Source of the DNA: Adiantum capillus-veneris | Taxonomy: Eukaryota > Streptophyta > Polypodiopsida > Polypodiales > Pteridaceae | Length of the DNA: 64,000 nt | Assembly: GCA_014529385.2 (NCBI GenBank) | Contig: CM043963.1 | Coordinates: forward strand, 5,615,501 to 5,679,500 | Direction: 5' to 3' | Part shown: positions 1 to 11,202 of the stretch, piece by piece | Layout: every line of letters starts with the position of its first letter | Numbering within the stretch: position 1 is the first letter of the stretch | Translations under genes and position numbers: made by a program | The notes under the pieces: model-generated | Seen by the model: the letters and a program-made list of their open reading frames with translations, nothing else | Database searches by the model: none | What the model was told of the DNA's origin: nothing

Positions 1-2
1 TT

Positions 3-782
3 GCAGACGAGGTCAAAGCGGTGAAGCTAGAGGAGATTTCTGAGCTTGAAACCAAAGAGGAGACTGGGTCGAGTGATGGTAGTTCTATGGACGCAGACAA
101 TAGCTGGGAGACCGAGTCATCCCAATCCAGGTTTGATGAGTTCGACCTCTTACATGTGAGTGGATAGGTAGTGAATATGTATGAGGAGCAGCATAAAGTG
201 CAAGCCGAGGCTCCTAGTGAAGACCAAGCAGAGCAGTCTAGGCCTACGAGTGATGATGTGCAGGGAAAGTTGGTGTGTGGTGCCGTTTTAATGACCATGT
301 TGATGAAGATAGAAATGGAGTATTCCATAGTGGTGCAACAGGTGCAAAGTTTTTCCAAGAGGGATAGAAGAGCCGTGCCGGTGGAAGAGGACAAGGGTGA
401 TGTGATAGAGAACGAGTTTCTCTCTTCCTTGGCAGATCTTGATGATGCAGCGGTAGAAGAGCAGGTGATTGTAGCCGACAAGAAAATGGTGCTTATCAAC
501 CTTGAAGGGACAATTGAAGAGGAGGAGCTCGACGATGCTGGAATTGAGTCCATGGCAGGTGATAAGGATAGAGCACAGTCAAAGATAGAGGTGCTTCCTA
601 TGCAGTCAGTGCCTTCCATGACAAGTGATGTGGATTCGAAGGTGGTGTCCAGGTTTTCTAAGGAGGTCTGTGAGTGGTGGTTGAAGGGAATGCTAATAAA
701 GGCAGTTGTGCAATATGTTGTAGAGCAGGTAAAGGATCTGCTAGATGAGGATCTAGCTTTACATGGTTGGGAGGTTGGATAA
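3..782 (+). pseudogene. Acidic open frame of unknown function, interrupted by one TAG
   Basis: One reading frame runs from the window edge to a TAA at 780-782 and is broken only by a TAG at 165-167. The part after the TAG has an in-frame ATG at 177. The product is strongly acidic, rich in Glu, Asp, Val and Ser, with no transmembrane segment and no motif I recognise. The frame continues on both sides of the TAG with the same composition, so I read it as one frame with a point nonsense change. It begins upstream of the window. It could be a linker or third ORF of a retroelement, since E1 starts about 800 bp downstream, but nothing shows that directly. The function is unknown. Confidence 0.35.
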
Positions 783-1574
783 AATATGTCAAGTCTACTT
801 AGTGCGAGCGATGGTGCAAGCAAGGCTTTGAATGGCGAGCAAAATGGTGTTGTATTTGGTGTTCTTATAGATGCTTTGTTGCAAGTGGGCAGTTTGCCAA
901 TTAATGCGTGGAGTGGTAGAAGCATGCTAATGGTAGTTTGGCTATACAGCTAGATATGTGCCTTGGTGTGGCACTATGCAAGCGTGTTGCACGTGGATGG
1001 AGAAGACCAATGCAGGGTTTTTGACCCTCGTGGTTGATCAGAAGTAAAGCAGGGGGTTCGGCAACCCGCATGAGAAATAGCAGCGGGAAGTAGATGCCAG
1101 TTTTGTACATATGTTAGGCATTTTTGTGGTATACAAAGAGTTTGTTTTTGGTGTGCAACTTTTTGGTGCAGTAAGCCTATGTGGGGTTGAACATAAATGT
1201 TTAATGAGGGGGTGGTCAATGATGGTGGAGCCAAAGTTGGCCCGAGCCAGAAAGTGGTCTATACTAGGCAGAGATAGCAAGCAAGTGCAGTGCAGAAGGC
1301 TAGAGTAGATACCAAGGTCTTGGGCAGACTAGTGGCAGCGAAAAAGTATGTCTAAGGCGGCTTTTTAGTCAAAGGAAACTGAAAGATGTCTCCCTTGGGA
1401 TGGCAGGTGAAGGTGTCCAAAATTCCAAGTTAGTGTCGTGAAATGTAGTGCTCAGTGTGCTCTAGAAATTGGTCCAGACATCTTGTCAAACGGAGACTAG
1501 GTGTGTAAGATACTAAAGTTTAAAGGTACAGTATGTATCACATCCCCGACGGACAAGGCAGTTGGGGATAGGTG
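783..1574. other. Unassigned stretch between the acidic frame and E1
   Basis: No recognisable domain is present on either strand. A 55-codon ORF at 786-953 (+) starts four bases after the TAA of the preceding frame, but it has no identifiable motif. The rest of the stretch has only short shadow frames. Confidence 0.4.
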
Positions 1575-1894
1575 TGTTGAGATGTCGAGCTCTACATCTT
1601 GAGCTGGAATCCACTACGGGTCATGGCCGCTTACGGCATTTACTCACTGGCGCGTTAGGTGACCGACACGGAGGATCTCTGCCAGTGATTCTACAGCTGG
1701 ACTACACTTATAGTGCCAGCCTAGTACGCTTCTAACGAGTTCACACTTACTGACCGCATGTACATATGTGCTACTTTTCAACTTTAGCACTAAGTCATTT
1801 TTGTACTCTCTTTTCTGTAAAGAAGAAGAAGCTTTCCATCTCTGCGTTCTTTGTGCTTGTCTTGTGTAGCTCTCTTGCATCCTCATTCTTTACA
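1575..1894 (+). repeat. E1 5' LTR
   Basis: The segment starts TGTTGAGATG and ends CTTTACA, so it has the TG...CA termini of an LTR. A PBS follows directly. Its pyrimidine-rich end before the PBS is typical of a U5 region. No second copy exists in the window, so the left boundary rests on the TG start and on length alone. Confidence 0.65.
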
Positions 1895-1909
1895 TGGTAT
1901 TAGATCCTG
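1895..1909 (+). other. E1 primer-binding site
   Basis: TGGTATTAGATCCTG lies directly after the LTR end. It matches the plant initiator-tRNA-Met PBS consensus TGGTATCAGAGC with two differences. Confidence 0.7.
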
Positions 1910-2161
1910 GTGCAGGCAAGAGAGGCTAAGAGAGCAAGAGCATCACAATGGGCCTTCGTTCGCAATCCTTTTTCGTACAAGTTTTTGAACAGGTCTCCAA
2001 AGTGCAGTACACAGAGATTTACTGTACAAGTACAGTGGTTGTATGTACGCTTGATTGTGGACACTCGTTGAGTGTAGGAAGCGTTAAAGGTACCACGATA
2101 GCAGGTTCAACAGATTTCCAGGTTTTTGCAGATTGCAGCTATTTTGTCTTAGTGCTTCAAG

Positions 2162-5100
2162 ATGTCTGATGGTTTCAGTCAGATTGTCACTAAGCAGCTT
2201 GAGAAAAATAACTACCCTGCATGGAAGTTCAGAATAACAAATTTCCTAAAAGGAAAAGGTTATTAGGACTATGTAGAAGAAGACAATGAAAAGGAACCAG
2301 AGATTCGCGAGGCAAATGCTACAGCAGAACAAAGGAAAGCTTTGAGGGACTGGCAACAAGGCCAGAGCAAAGTGATGTATTGGCTTTCTATGAGCATCAC
2401 AGATGGCATGATGGGCTATCTACAGGATGCTGAAATCCCCACCATTGCATGGAAAAACTTAGGCAGAGTGTTCGAGGCCAGGAAGCTTCAACTAAAGTCG
2501 GAGCTAAATCAGGTTAAGAGGAACAACCTCTCAATCAATGATTATGCCTTGAAGATCAAGAGTATCATTGAAGCTCTTGGATCTATTAAAGTCTCAGTGG
2601 AAGACGATGACATTGTCCGTGCATGCTTGGATGGTCTAGGAGATGAGTATGTACATTTCAGGTCTTCCATGAATACAAGAGACGACATCCCCGTGTTCCA
2701 AGATTTGATTTCTATGCTTATTCTGGAGGAGAAGAACCTTGACACATCTTCTTCTCATGGCAGAAATAATTTTGAACAGGTCTTCTATTCTAACTCCAAC
2801 AGAGGTAGAGGTAGAGGTCGTGGTCGAGGCCCAAGAGGTTGCAGGGGCCAATTTCAAGAAGTTCAATCAAATCAAAACAATACAGGTGGCAGGGGAAACC
2901 AGTCTCAAGGCAGGGGGAGTCAAAGAGGTCGTGGTGCAGGATCAAGCAGGCAGTAACATACTCGAGATAGCAGATAATGTTGGACTTGTGGTGAAAGAGG
3001 TCACATGTCACATGACTGTCCAAAGGGAAAAGCAAGTGGAAAGAGAGAACATGGCAACTATGCATCTACTAGCAGAGATGCAGATGACAGCAAAAACGAG
3101 CACATGTTTGTTATGCAGCATGTAATGAATACAATGACTGCAGAGAATTCCACCCAAGATGATGTTTGGTATGTGTATTCGGGTGCCTCTAATCACATGG
3201 CGTCTCATGGAGAGTGGTTTAGAGATATGCACAAACCAGATGTGTCAGGCTATGTGTAGACAGGAGATGACACAACTCACCCCATTGCTCATATAGGAGA
3301 CATACCTCTAAATACGAAGAGTGGCAAATCAAAGTACTTAGCAGATGTACTACATGTCCCAAACATTACAAAGAATCTTGTTTCTGTTGGACAAATGGTT
3401 GAGCAAGGTTTGCAGGTTCGTTTCAATCCGAATGGCTATTATGTAGAAGATTTTCTGAATGGCTGTAAGCTGATCACAGAGGGCAAATGTGTGGGCAGAA
3501 TGTTTACGCTGAATGTAGACATGCCTGAGGTAAAAGCTGCATTATTTGCACAGGGCACAAGTGTTGTGGCTGATGTTGACATTTGGCACAAACGCATTGG
3601 CCATGTCAATGAGCACAGATTGCACAGCATGCAATCAAAACAGATTGTAAAAGGTTTGCCCAAATTCAATGTGGATGGTATGCATAAAGTGTGTGCAGCA
3701 TGCCAGTTTGGAAAACAGTCAAAGGGCTCATTTCCACATGAGCGCAATGTATGTAAAAAGCCACTTGAGGTGGTGCACACAGATGTTTGGGGTCCAACCG
3801 ATACTGCAAGTAAACATGGTTGCAGGTATTATGTCTCTTTCATTGATGACCATACAAGGAAAGTATGGGTCTACTTCATGCGTAACAAAAGTGAAGTGTT
3901 TGGTCACTTTCAAGACTTCAAAGTCATGATTGAGAAGGAGACAGATATGCAAATCAAGACATTGAGGTCAGATGGAGGGGGAGAGTACTTCTCCAATGAT
4001 TTTTCAGATTTTCTGCGAATGCATGGTATACACAGACAGTTTACATGCAAATATACTCCACAACAGAATGGGGTCACAGAAAGGAAAAACAGGCATATTG
4101 CAGAGGTTGCACGTGCATTGATGAATGAAAAGAACATGCCTCATCATTTTTGGGCTGAAGCGGTAAATACAGATGTGTACAGTATGAACAGGACACCTAC
4201 AGCTGCGGTGCATGATGTAACACCTGAGGAAAAATTTACAGGTACAAAGCCTGATTTGGCACACTTGAAAGTGTTTGGCTGCATAGCTTACGTGCATGTA
4301 CCAGATGAGTTGCGTAGAAAATTGGATCCTAAAGCAGAGAAATGTATTCTTGTGGGATATTCCCTTGAACAAAAGGGGTACAGGTGCTACAATCCTACTA
4401 CACAAGAATTACGAATGAGCAGAGATGTAGTCTTTGATGAGATGAGCAGTTGGTACAGTAATGCAGATGGCACTATTGGGGCTGATGTAAAAGATGATGT
4501 GGTTGTACAAAATGTAAGGCCGCAGTCATAGGTTTTGAGTGGACCACAAGAGTCCTCTTCTCGTGGCTCTATTGAGAAGCAATGGAATGGTAGACTACGT
4601 ACGCAGGTTACTCCACTAGCAGGTACAGGGAACGTATCACGAAAAGGAAAGGAAAAGGTTGATGAACCTCCCTTTATGGCTGATGCATCATCAGGTTTTT
4701 CACATGTAGACATGGATTCAGATGGTTCTGAACAAAGTCTTGATGAGGAATTTGGAATTCTGGCTGTCAGGACACCTGGTGTAAGGAAAGTACAAGAAGA
4801 TGCTAGAGGGCAAAGGAGTGACCCAGGACCGCGCAGATCTAATAGAGTCAAAAATCCAGTTCAGAAATTGACTTATGATGGGTATCTAGCGCATCACCAA
4901 GCCTACATGGCTAAGGTGATACAGGATGTGGAGCCCACATGTTTTGAGGATGCAGTTGGAAATGTGCATTGGGATGATGCAATGAATGAAGAGATGGCTG
5001 CATTGGAAGCAAACGACACATGGGAGTTGGTGCCATTGCCAAGTGGCAAGAAAGCTATTGGTTGTAAATGGGTGTATAAAACCAAGAATAAGGCTGATGG

Positions 5101-5985
5101 TAACATTGAGCGTCACAACGAAGGGCTGGTCGCAAAGGGTTATGCACAGACGTATGGCATAGACTATGAGGAGACCTTTGCTCCAGTTGCAAAGATGACG
5201 ACTGTGAGAGCTGTCATAGTAGTGGCTGCATCTAGAGGATGGATTATGCATCAAATGGATGTAAAGAATGCCTTCTTGAATGGTGAGTTGCAAGAGGAAG
5301 TGTATATGGATCAGCCACCTGGTTATGTCGATCCAGGTTACCCAGATTATGTATGCAGACTTCTCAAAGCTTTGTATGGTTTGAAGTAGGGCTCTAGAGC
5401 ATGGTATGACAGGATTGCCAAGTATCTTGTCAGTATTGGGTTTAGGAGAGCTCATGCAGATCATTCACTCTATGTACGTGAGAGTGATGTGGGGATTGCG
5501 GTCATTACCATATATATAGATGACCTTATTATTGTGGGTGACAATGCTATGGAGATTGACCATGTGAAGGGTCTTCTCAAACAGGAGTTTGAAATGAAAG
5601 ATTTGGGCGAGTTGCGCTACTTTCTTGGCTTTGAGGTGATCAGGTCTCCAGAGGGTGTATGGCTGTCACAGAGACAGTATGCTTTGGACATGTTGTCAAA
5701 GTATGGTATGGTTGATTGTAACCCAATTTCTATTCCCTTGGATGTGAATGCAAAGCTGAGTGTAGAGAAGGGTGATGTTGTTGAGGATGTCAAGATGTAC
5801 AGGAAGATTGTGGGTAGTCTAATCTACTTGACTATCACGAGGCCAGACTTGAGCTACACAGTAGGCTTCGAGAGTCAGTTCATGCAACTTTCGAGGAAGC
5901 CACATTTGGATGGAGTACGACGCACACTTAGGTATGTGCAAGGGACTCTTGACTACGCATTTTTCTATGCAGCTCTGATACCAGT
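2162..5985 (+). pseudogene. E1 copia gag-pol polyprotein, six in-frame stops, 3' truncated
   Basis: The ATG at 2162 opens a single frame that stays in phase to the E2 junction. It is interrupted by stops at 2264, 2954, 2975, 3257, 4529 and 5387, with no indel. Visible parts are: a gag of the copia UBN2 type with an RGRGRG-rich tail; a zinc knuckle CWTCGERGHMSHDC near 2980-3020; protease VYSGASNHM, where the usual Asp of DSGA is Tyr (codon 3176-3178); the integrase CAAC zinc pair near 3700; integrase catalytic stretches HTDVWGP, LRSDGGGEY and ERKN; RT with TWELVPLP, the [11 protein letters not shown] region and YIDD at 5513-5524; and LRYVQGTLDYA at the RNase H boundary. The stop at 5387 replaces the Gln expected in GLKQ. 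The element is dead: the protease has lost its catalytic Asp and the end is missing. Confidence 0.9.
5972..5985 (-). other. PBS-like copy outside the E2 left LTR
   Basis: GCTCTGATACCAGT directly abuts the outer edge of the left LTR. The same 14 bases abut the right LTR at 10764-10777, where they are the true PBS. A PBS is not expected outside the 3' LTR. See the findings. Confidence 0.75.
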
Positions 5986-6070
5986 TGTTAGGAAATAAGA
6001 CGTAGCTAAATAGATATTTGAGTAGATTACTTAATGGAGAGAGATAGATTTCACACACAAGAGATTATAG

Positions 6071-6105
<35 letters not shown>

Positions 6106-6767
6106 CACGATATACGTGGTTCACCCAATGTGGGCTACGTCCACGGGAAAACAGCCACTGAATGGCTTTAGCACTTCAAAAGAAGAAGTAGTTTACAAAG
6201 GGATTAAACCCTTAATAGAGCTCCCGCCTTGCTTCACTCTCACCACCTCACACTCACCTTGTTGTATCAACTTCACACTCTGAAATGTGCGTAGAAATGG
6301 CCTCCTTTTATAGGCCAAAAGGGCTGCCCTCTCTTATGAGAGACAGCCATGTGTAGCCGCCCTTGTGCGAATAAGTCCAAATCGGACCCTCCAATCCGCC
6401 CATGTGTGGCTGCCCTTGAGAAGACAAGTCCGCTTTTGAATTCGGCCACCGGCCACCAGCCATTGACTTCCGACCACCGGCCACCGGCCATTGACTTCCG
6501 ACCACCGGCCATCGGCCATTGACTACCAGCCACCGGCCAACATACCGGTTGTTTTCCGACCACTTTTCGGCCGCCGTCCGGCCATAATATTCCGGCGAAA
6601 AAGAATATTCCGGCGAAAGTTGCCCCTGATTCTTGTCCGTGAAAATTTTGGTTTCCGGTGAGTGATTTTCCTTCACGTACGATGGCTTCTCCTCATAATG
6701 GGGGCCTTACAAATGTGCGCTTTTACCACAAAAAATTACAAGGGTAAATCAGGCTCCATACTTAACA
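5986..6767 (-). repeat. E2 3' LTR (left), 782 bp
   Basis: Read on +, it begins TGTTAGGAAATAAG and ends CATACTTAACA. It holds a GA microsatellite (about 6075-6101), an inverted TATA box (TTTTATA, 6306-6312), and three copies of a roughly 30-bp GC-rich minisatellite (CCACCGGCCATTGACTTCCG type, about 6440-6540). It is homologous to both E3 LTRs. Confidence 0.92.
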
Positions 6768-6782
6768 ATCTCCCACTTGGAG
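6768..6782 (-). other. E2 polypurine tract
   Basis: ATCTCCCACTTGGAG follows the LTR. On the minus strand it reads CTCCAAGTGGGAGAT, a purine run directly before the 3' LTR, as needed for plus-strand priming. Confidence 0.75.
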
Positions 6783-6862
6783 ACTGATCTCCAAACCAAA
6801 CCTGTGACTGCTTTCCATTCTGGCTTCTTATCCTTGAATGCCGATTGAAGATGAGCAAAAGC

Positions 6863-9800
6863 TCAACTTCTCCTTGTTGACCACCTTTGTAAACATGTCT
6901 GCAGGATTTTCACCTGGGCCTTTCCTAGCTTTAGTTGTCCCTCTTCCAAAAGAGTGCGTATGAAGTGATATCTCACCTCAATGTTCTTTGTCCTTGAATG
7001 AAAGGTTGAGTTCTTCGCAAGATGGATAGCGCTTTGGCTATCACTGTACAAGACACAATTGTCTTGTTTGAATCCAAGCTCTTCTAAGAATATGTGAAGC
7101 CACAGAATTTCTTTGCTTGCCTCCGTTATTGCTACATACTCGGCTTCCATGGTAGAAAGTGAAACCACTGTCTGCAGCTTTGAAGCCCAGCTTACTGCTG
7201 TGCCTCCAACCGTGAACACATAGCCAGTAGTGCTCCTTCGAGTATCTTTGTCACATGCCATATCTGCATCAGCATACCCTTCTAGAAAAATATCAGTTCC
7301 TCCAAAATACAAAGCATTTATTGTTTTCCCTTTTAGATACCTAAGTATCCACTTCATAGCTTGCCAATGCTCTTTACCTGGGTTTTCCATGAACCTACTC
7401 ACAACTCCCACTGCATGTGCAATATCTGGCCTTGTCCAGACCATAGCATACATTAGAGAACCTACCGCTGCAGCATATGGAACTTTAGACATATAGGCTA
7501 TCTCCTCTTGTGTCTTTGGACACATATCCTTCGTTAGTTTAAAATGACCAGCCAAAGGTGTAGAAACTGGTTTTGCATTTTGCATTGCAAACCTTTCTAG
7601 TACCTTCTTGATGTAATCTTCTTGAGATAGCTTTATTGTCTTCTTCGTCCTGTCCCTTGATATTTTCATACCAAGTATCCTCTTTGCAGCACCTAAATCT
7701 TTCATTGAAAAAGATTTGGACAGCTCCTCTTTTAGGTCTTTGATGTCCTGCATGTTAGCACTTGCAATCAACATGTCATCAACATACAACATTAGGATGA
7801 TGAATTTCCCATCTCCCAAATTCTCCGTGTAGACGCAGTGATCCGAGTTGCATCTTGTGAATCCATGATCCAACATCCATCGATCAAACTTCAAGTACCA
7901 TTGTCTTGATGCTTGCTTTAAACCATACAAGCTCTTATTTAATCTGCAAACCATTTTCTCCTTACCTTTTACTTCATACCCCTTTGGTTGAAGCATGTAG
8001 ATTTCCTCCTCTAAGTCACCGTGAGGGAATGCCGTATTTACATCCATTTGCTCGAGATTTAGATCATGAGCAGCCACAATGCTTAAGACAAGCCTAATTG
8101 AGTTCATTTTTACAACAGGAGAAAATATTTCATTGAAGTCAATACCTTTCTTTTGAGAAAAACCTTTTACCACAAGCCTAGACTTGTACCTTTTCTTCCC
8201 ACCTTCTTCTTCCTTTAGCTTGTACACCCATTTTTTTTGAAGTGCCCGCTTACCTCTAGGCAACTCAACCAACTCCCATGTTTGGTTGCGATGTAGTGAG
8301 TCCATCTCCACTTGCATGCTCTTCATCCATTCTTCTTTGGATTCATGTTGCATAGCTTCTTCATATGATTCCGGCTCTCCAGAATCTGAGATCAAGAGAT
8401 GGTTGAAGGAAGGAAAAAACCTTTCTGGAGGTCTACTTGCTCTTCTAGATCTTCGGGGAATAGGTTGAGGCTCCTCATTTGGTTGACGTTGCTGCACATT
8501 GTCACCGTTTGCAGTCCTTGAGTCTTCACCGTCCTCAAGCTCCATGTACTCATCACCTGTTTCTTTTGTTTGTTTTCTTTTCAAGTAATCTTTGTACATA
8601 TTTTGTTCGTTAAAAATTACATCCCTACTCCTTAAGATTTTACCATCTTCAGGATTCCATAGGTGATACCCAAAGTCACTTTCTCCATAGCCAATGAAGA
8701 AACACTTTTTGGACTTTGCATCTAGCTTTGATCTTAGGCTTCTATCTATGTGCATGAAAGCCTCACACCCAAACACTTTGAGAAATGCATAATTCACCGG
8801 TTTACCTGTCCATGCCTCTTCTGGAACTCCCCCATCCAATGTTGTTGAGGGTGACCCGTTGATTAAGTACACAAACGTACTTACAGCTTCCGCCCAAAGC
8901 TCAAGCGGTAGGCCTACATGTAGCCGCATGCTTCGTGCTCGCTCCATGATTGTCCTGTTCATCCTTTCTAAAATCCCATTTTGTTGAGGTGTCCTTGGGG
9001 TTGTCCTTTGCCTCCAAATGCCATTGCTAGCACAAAAGCTTTCAAAAGCATGGCTGCAATATTCACCTCCATTGTCGGATCTGAGGCATTTAACCTTGGT
9101 ACCTGTTTCATTCTCCACAAAGGCTTTCCACCTTTGAAATATGGAAAATACATCGGATTTATTCTTCATGACATAAACCCATGTTTTTCTAGTCGCATCG
9201 TCTATGAATGTTACATAGTACAATGAGCCATCAAGTGATGGTGTACTTGCAGGACCCCAAACATCAGAATGAACCAACTCAAGTTTTTTATTTTTTCTTT
9301 CATTTTTTAATTTTTGAAATTTTACCCTCTTTTTTTACCATAAACACAATCTTCACAGAACTCTAAGACCACTTCTTTCAAACCTGGTAGAAGATTCTTT
9401 GTTTGAAGGATTTGCATTCCTTTGGCACTAATATGCCCAAGTCGATAGTGCCACACCGCACTATCAACTTCTGTAGTTGCTGCACAAGCTGAAGGTTGCG
9501 TGCTAATAGTACACAAGTAAAGTGTACCGACCTTTTCTCCCTTGGCAACCACCAAAGATCCCTTTGAGATCTTCCACCGTTTGTTTCCGAATTCAATGTT
9601 GTGACATTCATCGTCCAATTGTCCTGTAGAGATGAAATTTTTGCGAAGAGAAGGAACATGCCTAACATCTTTAAGCTTCCATTCATTTCCGTTAGCAGTT
9701 TTGACAGAAACTGTACCTTTGCCGACAATCTCACAAGCTTCATCATCTCCCAAGTATACATACCCAAAATTACCTTTGGTGTAATCTTGGAAATGTTGCT

Positions 9801-10704
9801 TGTGTGGTGTCGCATGGAATGAAGCCCCGGAATCTACTATCCAAGAATTAGACACATTGTCTAATGAGAGAATTAGAGCATCTTGCTCTACTTTACCTGC
9901 CACATTGGCCTCCGATGTTGGCTTGTTGTCTTGAGACTCAGTCTCCTTATTCTTCTTGGACCAACAATCCTTCTTGACGTGGCCCTTCTTGCCGCAGTTC
10001 CAACATTCAAGAACTGACTTTGTGCGTGACTTGCTCCGTCTTGAGCGATCATGACCCTTTTGGCTTTTGAACCTCTCCTTAGGCCTTCCTCTTGTTTCCA
10101 CTGACAATGCAGCACTTGATGATTCTCCTGTGCTTCTCCTTCGTATTTCCTCGCTTAGGAGAACACCCACAACATCATCAAACTTAAGAGTATTTGTACC
10201 AGAGATAGAATTACTTACAGCCATCACAAGGCTGTCCCAACTATCCGGTAGAGATGATAGTATAAGAAGAGCTCGCACTTCGTCATCGAAATTGATTTTC
10301 ACTGATCGAAGTTGACTTATGTTTGTGTTAAAGTCATTTAGGTGTTCTGCAACTGAACCATTCTCTGCCATCTTTAGATTGAACAAGCGTTTCATAAGAA
10401 ATACCTTATTGGATGCCGATGGTTTCTCGTAGAAGTCGTCAAGTGACTTCATCAAGTCCTCCGTGGTCTTCATCTCCGAAACATTGAAGGCCACCATTGA
10501 CGCCAAGCTTAACCGGATTGTTCCCAGTACCTTTCGATCAAGGACAATCCATGCTTCATCTGCCATCGTTGCGGGCTTCTTTGCAAGACCGCCTAGTGGC
10601 AAATAGAGGTCCTTCTGGTAGAGATGGTCTTCAATTTACATCTTCCAATGTTGGTAGTTTTTACAGTTGAACTTCTCAATCTTGAGCTTCCCTTCCTCCG
10701 CCAT
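6863..10704 (-). pseudogene. E2 copia gag-pol polyprotein, several disruptions
   Basis: The start is taken as the ATG at 10704 by alignment with E3. A stop at 10636-10638 follows early in gag. The zinc knuckle CWNCGKKGHVKKDC (about 9973-10014), protease IVDSGASFHA and the integrase zinc region follow. A one-base loss in an A/T run at about 9330 ends that frame just after CVYGKK; the integrase core resumes in the frame starting at 9277 and reads HSDVWGP, RSDNGGEY, then RT with YVDDM (7775-7780 is the DD pair) and RNase H with ADADMACDK and STMEAEYVA. Near 6915 another small change replaces the usual C-terminus. Full length is about 1,280 codons, normal for copia. This copy cannot make an intact polyprotein. 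The E3 copy is its closest relative. Confidence 0.9.
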
Positions 10705-10763
10705 AACTCCCACTCAATTCAAGGAATCTTTTCCTTGAGATAATTTAGCTACGAGCAAACCTT

Positions 10764-10775
10764 GCTCTGATACCA
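10764..10775 (-). other. E2 primer-binding site
   Basis: GCTCTGATACCA on + is TGGTATCAGAGC on the element strand, exactly complementary to the 3' end of plant initiator tRNA-Met. It lies two bases from the LTR. Confidence 0.9.
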
Positions 10776-10777
10776 GT

Positions 10778-11202
10778 TGTTAGGAAATAAGATGTAGCTA
10801 AATAGATATTTGAGTAGATTACTTAATGGAGAGAGATAGATTTTACACACAAGAGATTATAGAGTAGAGAGAGAGAGAGAGAGAGAGTACAAACGATATA
10901 CGTAGTTCACCCAATGTGGGCTACGTCCACGGGAAAACAGCCACTGAATGGCTTTAGCACTTCAAAAGAAGAAGTAGTTTACAAAGGGATTAAACCCTTA
11001 ATAGAACTCCCGCCTTGATTCACTCTCACCACCTCACACTCACCTTGTTGCATCAACTTCACACTCTGAAATGTGTGTAGAAATGGCCTCCTTTTATAGG
11101 CCAGAAGGGCTGCCCTCTCTTATGAGAGACAGCCATGTGTAGCCGCCCTTGTGTGAATAAGTCTAAATCGGACCCTCCAATCCGCCCATGTGTGGCCGCC
11201 CT
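10778..11202 (-). repeat. E2 5' LTR (right), truncated to about 425 bp
   Basis: It begins TGTTAGGAAATAAG and matches the left LTR up to GTGTGGCCGCCCT. Gypsy gag sequence then begins abruptly. In element orientation the U3 start is lost but the TATA box (TTTTATA, 11092-11098) remains. Confidence 0.88.

Larger units (their letters stand above)
1575..5985 (+). mobile_element. E1: truncated Ty1/copia LTR retrotransposon
   Basis: The order is 5' LTR (1575-1894), tRNA-iMet-type PBS (from 1895), then gag, zinc knuckle, protease, integrase, RT and the start of RNase H on the + strand. Integrase before RT is the copia order. Coding similarity stops within RNase H near 5968, and the E2 LTR begins at 5986. 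No 3' LTR resembling 1575-1894 is present anywhere in the window, so the element is broken rather than simply nested around E2. No TSD can be assigned. Confidence 0.85.
5986..11202 (-). mobile_element. E2: Ty1/copia LTR retrotransposon, 5' LTR truncated
   Basis: On the minus strand the order is LTR (10778-11202, cut short), PBS (10764-10775), gag-pol, PPT (6768-6782) and full LTR (5986-6767). It is the same family as E3, at high nucleotide identity throughout. The right LTR stops in mid-sequence at about 11202, where gypsy gag DNA begins. No TSD is present. The polyprotein has several disruptions. Confidence 0.92.

Noticed and set aside
901-1308. Several overlapping short frames on both strands
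   Set aside because: They have no motifs, start in different phases and show no conservation signal.
6273-6676. Minus-strand frames with GGRWP-type repeats in LTRs (also 23090-23472 and 27904-28241)
   Set aside because: These are translations of the LTR minisatellite upstream of gag-pol and are not conserved as a frame between LTR copies.
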